The position numbers and the translations under genes are program-made. The notes below the pieces were generated by a model. That model saw only the letters and a list, made by a program, of their open reading frames with translations, ran no database searches and was not told where the DNA came from. Of a stretch of 64,000 nucleotides of DNA, positions 36,374 through 47,159 are shown piece by piece; within the stretch, counting starts at the first letter, position 1, and each line of letters begins with the position of its first letter. This DNA is from Saccharum officinarum (Eukaryota; Streptophyta; Magnoliopsida; Poales; Poaceae), in NCBI GenBank assembly GCA_020631735.1, contig CM036170.1, positions 73,051,737 through 73,115,736 on the forward strand, read 5' to 3'.

Positions 36374-36724
36374 TGAGATCAGGTGGTGTGGGGCTCGAGT
36401 GATGACTGATGAATGGAAGCGGAGCCAGATGTTCGTGCGATCTGACTCTGAGCCGATGGACCCGTTGGCCGTTGCCTTTTGTTGATTCATTGGTGTGCTT
36501 CATCAACTCGAAGCCACATGTGCCGAACCAAAACTGTTTACATTGTTAAGTTTCGTACCGGTCTGTAGCAACAATGTAGTTGGCTTCTTTAAAATGCTAC
36601 TAGTAGGTGCCTTTTCATTCCCCCCTCTTGTTGATCATTTCTTCGCATGTTCAGTTCTACTCATGCATGTTTGCTAGTAAGTTGACATTCCTTCTATATA
36701 GTTCTATCTATTTGCTTCTTCAGA
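36374..36724 (+). other. WOX2: WOX2 3' flank / probable 3' UTR
   Basis: Follows the TGA at 36371-36373. T-rich sequence begins near 36530. No canonical AATAAA signal was found, so the transcript end is not placed. Confidence 0.4.
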
Positions 36725-37685
36725 AAACGTAACTATGCACTGCTCGGATCGACCCGTACTTTTTTCTGTTTTTTGAGTAGGGATGATTTCATTCATTCAT
36801 ACCTATAATGAGTACAAGTTACATAAAAGAGCCAGATAAAAAGAAATTATATTGGTGCTACCATAGGTCCTATCCATCAACATTCCTGTTCTTCTTCCTC
36901 TCTGATCGTCAATGCCATGCTAGGTCTAAGGAATCGGAGTTGACATATCCTCAGTTGACAAGGTATGGCCACTAAAGACCATTATAGTTTTTGAAGACAC
37001 AAGAGTAGTGCCAGTGAGACACATTGAGACCATTGAACGAACAAGACAACATCGCCAGATGAATAAAAGAAACCTTCCCTTCTAAGAAAGTATGAGCGAC
37101 GGCACTGCCGGGCATCAACTAGACAGAACTGGTAGGCCGAAGAAGAACCTCAACCAAGGGAGTAGATTGAACACCACTCCCTCCATTATTAGAGGAAGCA
37201 AATCATACCTCACTGTTGTTTCATTGAAGAAGATACCCTAGATGTTGCATCCTCACCGTAGAAGTAGAGGAACCAGAAAAATCCCATGAGAATGCAACAC
37301 CTGCATTGTCATGGGCAAAGCTAACCCTAACTGACATAAAACTACTTAAAAATATTTATTAGGTCTTATTTAGACGGTGTCGGATTCACCCTAATCCACT
37401 TGTGTTGAGGTGGATATGGATTGGAGTGACAAGTATATATAACTAGGTGAATTCCTCGCGCGTTGCTATGGGAAACTTGAGAATAATAGCAAGTGGATAT
37501 TGGATGGGTGAAACAAAGAGTAAAGTACCATGAAATTGAGAATGGCGATGGAGTATGATATGGCCAAATGTTAAAATAAAAGCAATAGCTTGGAGAGTAG
37601 TAGGAATAGTATACCATAACACTTTGATTCTTAGTTCATGTCATCATGTGTCCGCGCGCTTTGGTAAAAAAAAACACTGAGATAT
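36725..37685. repeat. Unclassified repeat-derived DNA
   Basis: Near 36762 a T-rich run is followed by GAGTAGGGATGATTTCATTC, resembling the reversed 3' end of a retroelement with a poly-A tail. No ORF or domain follows. At 37360-37445 a GTCTTATTTAGACGGTGTC end and CCTAATCCACTTG phrases look like half of a hairpin MITE. Confidence 0.35.
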
Positions 37686-37698
37686 TATATACATGGTT

Positions 37699-37873
37699 TT
37701 TGAAGCGGATCGGCCTTGAAGTCGACACGGTGCGACCCAACGAGGCCACTTTCGACGAATTCCAGACGGTGTTCGCCAACCCGCTATCGGAGTCCACAAG
37801 GGAGGCGATGGATGTGCTGTTCCCTGGCAGGAAGCAGCGGCCCGCGCGGATCGCCTGCGCCGCCGAGGTCTAG
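37699..37873 (+). pseudogene. LINE B ORF1, C-terminal end only
   Basis: The last part of the gag-like ORF1, open to the TAG at 37871-37873. The translation contains the stretch from TVRPNEATFDEFQTVFANPL to ARIACAAEV, the usual tail of ORF1 in this grass LINE family (compare the weaker tail in LINE D at 56470-56640). The N-terminal part and the zinc knuckles were lost to 5' truncation. Confidence 0.75.
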
Positions 37874-37898
37874 TACTTGTCGTTCACATCTGCTCGCT

Positions 37899-40800
37899 AT
37901 GTCTGAGCACAACATGTTTATCTGGAATGTGCGAGGCCTCAACTTGATGTCGTTCGTGAATTCCTTGCGCGCGAGCGAGCCTCTGTCGTCTGTCTGGTTG
38001 AGACGAAACTCCCTGTACTTGCGCCCAATGTGGCCTTTGACATAATGGGATCAGACCTTGATTATGTGTGCTTGCCGTCGGACGGTGCGTCAGGAGGTGT
38101 CGTTGTTGCCTGGTGCCGTTCTATTTGGTCAGTAAATAGGCGTGTCTGCCGCACATTCTCTGTCACGGTCGATCTTCTGCCCGCATCCGGCGCGTCACCA
38201 TGGTCACTTGCTGTGGTCTACGGGCCGGTCAACGACACCCGCAAGCTGGAATTCCTCGGGGAATTACGGGCGATCAAGGCCGATTGTCCTGGTCCTCTGC
38301 TCGTCTGCGGCGACTTCAACATGATCTATCTCGCCGCGGACAAGAATAACGATCGCCTCAACCGGAGGGACACGAGGCGGTTTCGCCGGGCCCTGGATGA
38401 CATGGGCGTCGACGAGCTCTACTTGCACGGCCGCCTGTACGCATGGAGCAATGAACGTCGTCGGCCAACGTTGGAACGCATTGACCGGGCGTTCGCTTCG
38501 GTCGACTGGCTTGATGCCTTCCCCGATCACCACCTGAGAGCTCTGTCGTCGGAGTGCTCCGACCACGCACCGCTCTTACTGCAGTTGAGGACGCAGACCT
38601 GGGCAAAGCCGAGATTTCGGTTTGAAGCCTTCTGGACGCGCCTTGAAGGATTCAGTGAGGTGGTCAGCGCGGCTTGGCTACCACCTTTGGACAATATTGA
38701 CGCCTGCAGGGTGCTTGACGCCAAGCTTCGTCGAACTGCGAAGGCGCTAAAGTCGTGGAGCGCACGCAGCGTTGGCAGCGTGCGGCACCAGCTGTTCATG
38801 GCGCGCGAGATCATCGCCCAGCTCGATGTTGCGCAAGAGACAAGGGAGCTGTCCGATGAGGAATTTGCAATGCGTGCCGAGCTCAAGGGTCGCTGTTTAG
38901 GATTAGCTTCCATGGCTCTCACCATTGCCCGCCAACGCTCAAGGATCAGATACTTGGAAGAGGGGGATGCAAACACCAAATTCTTCCATCTTCAAGCATG
39001 CCATAGACACCGTAAGAATTACATACCGGCAGTCCAGCATGAGGGCCAATGGTTCTCGGCTGAAGAAGCGAAGGAGGACCTCATCTATAATTACTACAAC
39101 GGCTTGCTGGGGAGCCCGTTCTTGCGAACGCACTCCATCCGGCTCGATGACCTCCTGCCCAGGCTTGACTTAACGGGCATTGATGCATGCTTCACCGAGC
39201 AGGAGGTTTGGTCGGCGATCAAGGAGCTCCCCTCTGACCGTGCGCCGGGACCCGACGGGTTTACTGGACTCTTCTACAAAGTCACGTGGAACATCATCAA
39301 GGGGGACGTCCTCAATGCGTTCAACGCTCTCTGGTCCCTGGATGCAAGGAGCTTTCACCTCCTGAACGAGGCAATGATGATTCTGCTGCGAAAAAAGGAC
39401 GCCCCAACCACCATGAAGGACTACAGGCCCATAAGCCTCATTCACAGCTTCAGCAAATTATTCACAAAATGTTTAGCCAAGCGCCTAGCATCGAGGTTGA
39501 AGGATATCGTGGCTCCTAATCAGAGCGCGTTCATTAGAGGGCGTTCGATCCATGATAATTTCAGAGCTGTGCAACTAGCTTGCAGATGGCTGCATTCCAA
39601 GAAATCACCGGCGGTGCTGCTCAAGGTGGACATCGCCAAAGCTTTTGATTCCGTCTCTTGGACGTTCTTGTTGGAAGTTCTGCAGCATATCGGATTCCCC
39701 CAGAGTTGGACGAACTGGATGGCCATCATTCTCTCCTCGGCGAGCACAAAGGTGCTGCTCAATGGGCGCCCTGGTACGAGAATTGTGCATGCCAGAGGCC
39801 TGCGGCAGGGCGACCCTATATCCCCTACGCTCTTTGTCATTGTGATGGAGGTTCTAAACTCACTGATCAAGGAGGCTGACAGGAGGGCAGTGCTCTCACC
39901 GCTGCCTGGACAGGCCATTGCCCACCGAGCTTCTCTCTATGCGGATGATCTGGTGGTTCTGCTAGCACCGCGGCACGATGATTTTGTTTGCCTGAAGCAA
40001 ATACTCGATCTCTTCGCGGGAGCCTCGGGGCTCATAACTAACATCGACAAATGCCAGGCGACGCCAATCAGATGCACTGGAGAGTTGATGTCTTCGCTGC
40101 AGCTTGTGTTCCCATGTGCTGTTACCGACTTCCCGTGCAAGTACCTGGGAGTTCCGCTGTCCCTGCGACGGCTGAAGCGCGGGGAGGAACAGGCCCTCGT
40201 GGATTCGGTGGCCGCGAAAATACCAACATGGAAGTCGGGCTTGCTGACCCATGCCGGACGTGTGCTCCTCACAAAGGTCACGTTGTCGGCCATCCCGATC
40301 CATCTGAGCATCGCTTGTTGCCTCTCGGCATGGGCCATTCATCAGATTGATAGGCGCAGACGGTCCTTCCTCTGGGCTGGTGCGGATTCCGTATCGGGCG
40401 GCAAATGTAAGGTAGCCTAGACTACCGTGTGCAGGCCAAGGGCTCGGAATAGTCGACTTGCGCTTCTTTGGCTATGCACTGCGACTGCGCTGGGAATGGC
40501 TGGCCAGGGCCGCGCCGGATAGCTGCTGGGCAAGACTGCCGTCCAAGCCCGAGCATGCCGTGGCGCGGATGGCGTCCTCCAGCATGTCCGTCGTGCTGGA
40601 CGACGGTACCTCGGCCCGATTCTGGACGGATCAGTGGGCATCGGTCGGAGCACTGTGCAGTTTCACGCCCCAGCTGTTCGCGGCGGTTTCCAGAGTGGGC
40701 AAACGAAGAAGCGTCAGGGATGCCATGACCCAGAACCAATGGGGGTACGACGTCGTGGGGGCTCGAACGACGCAGGTGATATACCAGTTCGTCCAGGTAT

Positions 40801-41390
40801 GGGAACTACTGCGGTCGATAACCCTGGACCCGCTCAGAGCCGACCGATTCATCTGGAGATGGTCCGGCGACGGAACCTTCTCCGTCTCATCGTCCTACAG
40901 AGCCTTCTTTGCCGGGGCTACCAAGCTTCTGGGCGCCAAGCAACTCTGGAAGACGAAGGCGCCGCCGAAGGTGAAGTTGTTCTTTTGGCTCGCCCTTCAT
41001 CGTCGTCTTTGGACGGCAGCTCGCAGAAAGAGGCACCACCTGCAGGACGACGACGCCTGTGTTCTCTGTGATCAGGCGCCTGAGACGTGTGGCCATCTGT
41101 TCCTAGGATGCACGTACACCAAGGAGCTGTGGTTTAAGCTTCTGGATCCAGTCGGCCTCACCACGCTTGTGCCTGAGCAGGATGACAACCTGGGGAATGG
41201 TGGCTGCGGCAGCGGCGACGCCTGGACCGCACGGCCAGGTCGTCCTTCGACACACTCATTCTGCTGGTCGCATGGTCGCTGTGGAAAGAACGCAATGATC
41301 GTACCTTCCAAAGGACGTCGAGGACCCATCAAGAGATTTCAACAGTGTCGTTGCTGAAGCGGAGGACTGGGTGGCAGCCGGGTTCAAGAC
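37899..41390 (+). pseudogene. LINE B ORF2: endonuclease, reverse transcriptase, C-terminal zinc domain; broken
   Basis: ATG at 37899 starts MSEHNMFIWNVRGLN, the usual ORF2 beginning. A small deletion near 37945 shifts the frame, and the open frame resumes to 40420. Endonuclease: VCGDFNMIY (about 38309-38335) and CSDHAPLL (about 38557-38580). Reverse transcriptase: PGPDGFTGLFYK, KDYRPISLIH, DIAKAFDSVSW, GLRQGDPISP and the catalytic SLYADDLVVL (about 39931-39960). At 40418-40420 a TAG replaces the Trp expected after KVA, and a frameshift follows. The C-terminal frame (40458-41357) has APPKVKLFFWLALHRRLWTA and CVLCDQAPETCGHLFLGC, the zinc-binding domain. A further shift occurs near 41200. All catalytic motifs of the reverse transcriptase look intact, so the damage is limited to a few lesions. 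Confidence 0.92.
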
Positions 41391-41921
41391 GCTAGAGCTT
41401 GTCTGCCCTCTTTGGTCGTTAAGAACGGTTCCTATGTAATAAGTTTTCAGAGATCCAGTAGATAGGATCCTGCTTGAACTACTTCGGTGGTGTCTCGCCG
41501 TCATTGTATTTCGATCGTGTACGGGCTAAACTTCTTCTTAATGAAAAAACGGGTGAACCACCCGATCGAGAAAAAAATATATACATGGTTCTCCGTTTTC
41601 TATTTAAGCAACTGTGAAATATATCATGTTAAGATACTTAAGTGATAGTCAATTGGTGATCTATTGACAGGGAGATTTATTTTCCAGGGTTAAACATACT
41701 ACGCTTTTTAGAAATCTTGTGGTTTATTGACTTCTTTTTTTTCGCGAACACGCTATGTAGCACGTATTTTATTAAGAGGAAGTAGATAACACCCAAATTC
41801 GAAGAACACTAGGAAACCAAAGGTTGCCTAGAAACAAACACAAAACCGGAGAGAAACAAGAAACGGCAACAAAGCGAAAGGGGCCTCCAGCCGAGGCTGG
41901 ACAAATCCACCCGAGGGCAAA

Positions 41922-42652
41922 TTACGTTAACGACTGAAGCGACGACAAGCACGAGATGCCCGAGCGCATCCACAGCTCTGTCTCTTGAACGATCTTGACA
42001 GCCACATCCCTGGCTACAGTTGACAAGTTGTTGAACGTCCTTGCATTACGCTCTTTCCAGAGCATCCAGCAAGTCAGCATGACGAAGGAGTCGAACCCTT
42101 TCCTACAAACGCGCGGCACCCATCGCCTCGCGGCTGAAGCCCGTGTCTCCTCCGGCACTCCGCAGTCCAGCAACGCCGATGTAGAGCGAGCCAGAAGAAT
42201 AATCTGACCCTCGCCGAAGCTCTCGAGTTCCAAATCAGGGAGCCGGCCCACCAACGACGCATGGCCGTGAGCTCGGCTAGGAAGGACTGCTACGCCGGCG
42301 CATCCAGGGGCCCATAAACGACGGTGATCCACCAGGAAGATCTGGGATCAATGCGACTGGTCAGCCTGGCCGTCAACGAGTGAGATTGCAGCGAGATGTT
42401 CATACCCGACCAGGCGTCGGTCCTCCAGCCCAGGAGTACCCCGCCGGCGGTATTCACAGCAGGCAAGAACGCATAATCAAAGGTGTTCCCTAGGCATTCA
42501 TTCGCAAGACGATTACAAACATCGGAGAGCTTGGTCTCCTGTAGACACACCCGCGACACCCTTTCCTGGATGATAAGTTCTCTAACGACGTTGCGACGGT
42601 CACGGCCATTAAGGCCACGGACGTTCCAGATCAAGATGTTGTCGTTCGACAT
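41922..42652 (-). pseudogene. LINE C ORF2 remnant: endonuclease start fused to C-terminal zinc domain
   Basis: ATG at 42652 starts MSNDNILIWNVRGLNGRDRR and continues VCLQETKL, AGGVLLGWRTDAWS and WWITVVYGPLDAPA (endonuclease N-terminal third). A frame change near 42295 is followed by SFLAELTAM and then, around 42250, directly by SLIWNSRASARVRLFFWLALHRRCWTAE, which belongs to the far C-terminal region. The rest of the endonuclease and the whole reverse transcriptase (roughly 2.5 kb in LINE B) are gone. The tail to 41922 (FVMLTCWMLWKERNARTFNN) is the normal C-terminal motif of the family. Confidence 0.88.
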
Positions 42653-42654
42653 TG

Positions 42655-45600
42655 ACAAGGCTAGTCCGGATCGCCTCCAGCTTGGACTCGGAGAGGGGGC
42701 GTCAAACAGTGCTAGGTAGTCGTCGTAGTCGTCCGTCTCCATCTACGCCCTGGCCTGCCGAGGCTGCGCGCCCCACTTTGCCATCAAAACATTTTGGGCC
42801 TGCACCGTGGGGTTGGCAGCTCTGCGCCTGCTCTTGGCGGCTAGCCTTCCGCTACGTCGTGGCGGCGATAGCGCGACATCGGCCGTCCGCCGTCTTCTTG
42901 GGGCGCGTAGATGTGGTTGCTCGGCAACGATCGGCGCCGTGATGGCGGTGCACAGCTGCTCCTCGATGTGCTTGGTGACGACCGAGGGCGACTCTGGGAT
43001 TACGTCCGTGGGCGCCTCCAGGGTTACGTCCGTGGCAGCCGGTGCGGGGGCGGCTACCAGAGGAGGCGGGGTCACGGCACGATCCGAGCTGTCGCTGTGG
43101 ATCGCCGCTAAAGTCGGAGCATCGACAGCGTTGTCATCGGCGGTGTCATCAGCCTCCAGGTCGTTCTCATCGTTTCCTTCAACGTCAGAGGAGGGTGGGT
43201 TGGATGAGGCTAGAAATTCGAGCACCATGACATCGAAGGCCGCTGCATCAGCGTGTTGGACCAGTGCACCCTTTTCCTGGGCATTGTGCCCCAAAATGGC
43301 AGCGCCACGAATACGTGGGCTTGCCTCAAACAACGCAGCGACCATCCCAGGTTCTACATCGATATGGGCCGAACGGTCCGGTGCCAGGTTGGGCGAGGCA
43401 AGGCCCAGCAGCGGGCGAGGCGACGCTGCCAGGTGCACCCCTACCAGCAGAGCCTCAAACTGCATCGGATCCAAATCGAATCTGAACGCAGGCGAAGTGT
43501 CGACATCCCGTGCACCCAGGTCAACAACGTAGGCCTGCGGCTGTATGCCACATCGCGTTGGCGTAGCCTGCTCCCCTGACACCGGCACAGGGGGGTGACC
43601 GGGAGGTCAGCTCCTTGATTTTGCCGCCGCGGCGCCTGGTACATGGAAAGGCGCTTTTCTTGAACTTGCATCCGCTGTGATTGGACATCCGGGATCACGC
43701 GCACCCGAGGCCCATGCCCGAAGCGACGTGTTCCAGTCCAGGACCATGCCCTGCCATCCAGGTGGCAACGACCTTCATGCACCATCTCGTACGTATTGGG
43801 GGACCACCGTACGGCAATCTTCTCATGTTCCCCAGCCGGACGCCGCCTCGGCCGGAATGTGGGGCCGGAGCCTCGCCCCAACGACGGACCACCGCAACCG
43901 CCGGGACGGAAGGTGGCCGGACCAAAACGACGTGAACGCGAAGGCCCATCATCGAGGCCGGGGTGGTAGCCATTGTAGTTGCTATCCCCACTGTCGTCGG
44001 AGTCGAATCTGCCGGGGAGGCCATCATCGTCGTCGGATGAGCTCGACGACGGTTCCCAGTCTTGATATTCAACAACACGCATCTGGGCGAGGTAATGCAG
44101 TATCGGCAGATGTGATCGTATGATCTTGTACTCCCTCAGGAACCCGGAGCCGGGCTCATGCGGTTGTGGCGGCTCCGGAATGACAAAGAGCTTCTGCTCA
44201 GGAACCAGCAGAGGGTGGAGGCACCACGCAGCGACAAAGAGCTCGCGGCCATCATCGGCGTCGACCCCGTCGTCGTCAGAAGATGCAAGCTCGACGTGGG
44301 CGCAAGAGGAGCCAAGGAGCTGCTGAGCGACGGCCGTGCTGAGGGCGTGGGCAGGGACGCCCATAATCCCAACGAGAACCCTGTAGGTGAAAGACGCCGC
44401 GACGGCCCGGGACAACCTAGTCCACCGCCTCCAAGTCAGCATGAACGGCGCAGCCGGGTCCGGCGGTGCGGCAAGAACGCGCTCAAGGTCGTCACGACGA
44501 CTGAAGCGTACCAGGAAGTCCTCCGGAGCATGGCGTACGATCAACATGTGGTTGTTGTCGACCCCAAAACGTAGGCGCAGAAGCTCCCGAACCATCAGCG
44601 GCGAGACCGGGGGCCTGGTGCCACCGACCAAAGCAACCAGAGCGAGCGATAAGGCGTCCTCCGCCGCCTGAATCTCCGCCGAACGAGGCACGACGACGAC
44701 TTCGACGGAAGGGCGATCCGTCTCACATAGGCGCCGGTGACGGTGACGCCGTAACTGAAGCAGAGGGCGCGACGAGGGGTCGCCAGCAGACAGGCGCACG
44801 GGCGCCGTCGGCGGCGTCACCGCATGGCCGCCAACCTCCAGGGCAGCGACGTCCAGCACAGTTGGCTGATCATCCACGCGGAGAGCAGCGTCTGGCGCGC
44901 CCTGCACGACAAGCCCCTGGGCAGGCTGAGACGCAGCATCCGGGCTCGGGGCACAGCAGCGTGGGACGGAGGGTGACCGGCCAGTAGAGGCGGAGCGAGC
45001 GAACACCGTGTCGTCGCGGGCGGCGCACCAGCGTTCAGGGGAGGCACGGCGTCGCAGCGTGCCGCGACGCCTCCCACCTCCAGAGGACGAACGCCACGCT
45101 TAGCACCAGCCCACAGTGCCCCCGCATCAGGGCAGTTACGAGCCCGGTGCCCCTCAAGCCGGTAGGAGCGACATCTCGACGGGAAGCGGCAGTCCGCCTT
45201 AACGTGGTCGTCGCGGAGGCAATTGAAACATAGCCCAACCAGGTCAGCCGGCACAGGGCGTGACGGCACCGGAGAAGGCTTGCGACGCCAGCGCCGACGA
45301 CTGTGAGCCTCGCGGAAACCATCGGAGTCCGGCTCCGCGGAGAACCTGGCCGGATGAGCGAGAAGTGAGCGCAGCCTATCGGGCGGTGGAGGGGGGGCCG
45401 GGGGGGAACGGCGCGCACCCGCCATGAACCCCCCCCCCCCCCCGCGCGGACCAGGACGACGGTTGCGGCGGCGACGGCGCGGCCTCCTGCGAGAGGGGCC
45501 AGCACCCACCGCCAACTTGCCCCGGTCCGAGGCCGGCGGGCTCAGCTCAGAGCCGAAGGAGCCCTCGGAGTCAGTGAAGGACAGCCTCACAATGCGGCCG

Positions 45601-45725
45601 AACCCGGAACCGGCCGGCGAGAAGGGCTCCGCATCTGGGTTGAGGCGCGACGGAGAACGAGCCAGCTCCTCGGCCCCCTCAACCTCCTCCGCCCAGGTAG
45701 AGCGAGAGGAGGAGCCGCGCTCCAT
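42655..45725 (-). pseudogene. LINE C ORF1 (gag-like), frameshifted
   Basis: ATG at 45725. The first frame (to about 44990) is basic and holds the knuckle CFNCLRDDHVKADC, and then CRSYRLEGHRARNC, in which the second Cys of the expected C-x2-C pair is replaced by Tyr. The frame moves to 45006-43441, where residues around LLRLRFGVDNNHMLIVRHAPEDFLVRF match the DUF4283-type domain, and then near 43590 to a third frame (43588-42743) with ADVALSPPRRSGRLAAKSRR, typical of the ORF1 C-terminal part. A TAG at 42743-42745 precedes the tail DDYLALFDAPSPS. A run of 15 C at 45429-45443 codes for a Gly stretch and is a likely place for length errors. Confidence 0.82.
45429..45443. repeat. Poly-C run, 15 bases
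   Basis: Homopolymer inside LINE C ORF1 (poly-Gly on the minus strand). Its length may be unreliable in the assembly. Confidence 0.95.
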
Positions 45726-45768
45726 GGCTCCCTACAGTCTTCGATGTTGTCTATGGTTTATTGACTTC

Positions 45769-46367
45769 ATTCATCATGTATCTATTGCATAACTCTGATC
45801 CCTGGGAGAGGTGATGGAAGAGTGATAACTGATAAGCATGCCCTTCCAGTTTCATTACAAGATGAAATGGAAGTTAGAACTGAAAAAAAAATAGTAAGCA
45901 ATAGAGTAAAAAAGCAACAACTACGCAGAGGTATATATAGTTGTTTACCGGCTCTGATACTGGTTGCCATTCCGTATTGCTGCATGTCGCGTTGCATCGA
46001 TACAGACTAACAGACCAACTGTGAAGAGGAAGAGAGAAATTAAACTAAAAACGTGCCAAGAGAAACAGAGATATAAGAATTATTTGGATATGATTGCTCG
46101 CAATTCAGAGATCTGCCGGTAATAGCAATTGCAATTCCCATTAAAAATACAATGTGAAGAAAAATCTATCATAGCAACTCTGATTCCTTACCAACAGAAT
46201 TAATCACTGCCGCACATGCAAATCTAATACAGGGCAGAAGGATGCTCCAATGGATGATATATAATTATACAACAGGTCTTGATAATTGATAAATCGACCT
46301 TAGTCTGTTAGTGGACAGTTCTGGACGTCAACTGACGCTTGAATCACCAAGGACTGTGGTGTCTTAG
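45769..46367. other. No gene seen
   Basis: AT-rich DNA between LINE C and a MITE-like end. The ORFs are short and unremarkable. Confidence 0.5.
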
Positions 46368-46565
46368 GGCACTCCCAATAGAGAATTAATGATGATTTCT
46401 ATCTCTATTAAATGACTTGTCAGCTAAGCAAACGTTGACATGACAGTCTAATTAACGAGAAAAGAGATGAAAAACAGATGAAACCGTTTCTTTTAGAGGA
46501 AACGGCGTCGGCTCTTGAACCGATGCATGAAGAAACGGGGATTTTAGCGTGGGAAGGAACCAGTC
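46368..46565. mobile_element. Left end of a GGGCACTCCCAATA-type MITE
   Basis: Begins GGGCACTCCCAATAGAGA, a terminus I associate with a common grass MITE group, followed by AT-rich sequence and a GAAACCGTTTC and GGAAACGG pairing segment. No right-hand terminus ending in GGGAGTGCCC was found before 48160. The sequence passes into a GC-rich block at about 46565. Confidence 0.45.
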
Positions 46566-46860
46566 ATTTCATCGAGGTGGGGCCGTGCTGCCTAGCGGGC
46601 AACGGCGTGCGCTTGCCCGCGTCGCCGCTGCACTGGCCGCGCGCTCGCCCGCGCCACCACCGCGCTCGCCGGCCACCACCGCGCTCGTCCGCTGCCGCTA
46701 CGCACGCTCGCCGGCCGCCACAGCGCTCGTCCGCGCCGCCGCGAAAGCTCGCCGGCTGCCGCGAGTGCTCGCCCGCGCCGCTGCAACTCGCGCTCGCTCG
46801 CGCTTCCGCAACGCTCGCCGGCCGCCTTGAGTGCTCGCTCGCTGCGTCTGCGTCGTGACG
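46566..46860. repeat. GC-rich low-complexity block
   Basis: Irregular repetitions of CGCTCGCCGGCC, CGCTCGTCCGC and GCCGCCGC. The ORFs in all frames are Ala/Arg/Pro-rich composition artefacts. It adjoins the FHA exon below and may have been acquired with it. Confidence 0.6.
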
Positions 46861-46878
46861 GAATCGTTGGATCCGAAC

Positions 46879-47019
46879 CGAAGATGAGAAAGCTGCCGGG
46901 GTCGATGGGCACGGGGAAGCCAGGGTTGAGCCGGCGCTCGTTGATGTAGGTGCCGTTGGTGCTGTCCAGGTCCGTCACCAGCAGGCTCCCGCCCTTCTTC
47001 TCCAGCCGAGCATGCGTGC
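46879..47019 (-). pseudogene. Captured single exon of an FHA-domain protein
   Basis: On the minus strand 141 bases (47 codons) translate to THARLEKKGGSLLVTDLDST followed by NGTYINERRLNPG and ending FLIFG. This is the middle of an FHA domain, the phosphothreonine-binding fold: the H of GTHARL and the DSTNGTYIN loop are the conserved parts. A splice acceptor TTTCAG lies just upstream (47020-47025) and a donor GT just downstream (46878-46877), so it is exactly one exon with both splice sites. No neighbouring exon is seen: downstream is GC-rich repeat and upstream is short non-coding DNA. It resembles plastid FHA proteins from memory; the parent gene is unknown. Confidence 0.75.
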
Positions 47020-47146
47020 CTGAAACTGACAGAGGACAAACAGAGCTGCTTGTTTGGCCGTGGCTTGTTTGATCCATTGCGTTGTTACATCCATGGTTGC
47101 TTATCATCGATTGCAAGCTGAACTGGCAGAGGACAAACAGAGCTAG
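47020..47146. repeat. Direct repeat of about 27 bp flanking the FHA exon's upstream side
   Basis: CTGAAACTGACAGAGGACAA, continuing ACAGAGCT, at 47020-47047 recurs with small changes as CTGAACTGGCAGAGGACAAA, continuing CAGAGCT, at 47119-47145. The first copy contains the exon's splice acceptor. Confidence 0.7.
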
Positions 47147-47159
47147 TGACTGAACTTTG

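Larger units (their letters stand above)
37699..41577 (+). mobile_element. LINE B: 5'-truncated L1-type retrotransposon with target duplication
   Basis: The element is bounded by a 13-bp direct repeat TATATACATGGTT at 37686-37698 and 41578-41590, and ends in a short A tail (41571-41577). It begins inside the C-terminal part of ORF1, so it is a 5'-truncated insertion as expected from target-primed reverse transcription. ORF2 follows with endonuclease, reverse transcriptase and a C-terminal zinc-binding (zf-RVT type) domain, and then about 190 bases of 3' UTR. Stops and frameshifts make it inactive. Confidence 0.92.
41735..45753 (-). mobile_element. LINE C: minus-strand L1-type element lacking its reverse transcriptase
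   Basis: A 15-bp direct repeat TGGTTTATTGACTTC lies at 41720-41734 and 45754-45768. On the plus strand the element begins with a T run (41735 on), which is the poly-A tail on the minus strand, and ends about 28 bases upstream of the ORF1 ATG at 45725, so the 5' end is complete or nearly so. ORF1 is nearly full length, whereas ORF2 is reduced to its first and last parts. The element inserted as one unit, because the target duplication is intact. The deletion may predate insertion or have occurred afterwards. Confidence 0.92.

Noticed and set aside
46478..46858. 126-codon ORF between the MITE end and the FHA exon
   Set aside because: Mostly translated CGCTCGCC-type low-complexity DNA.
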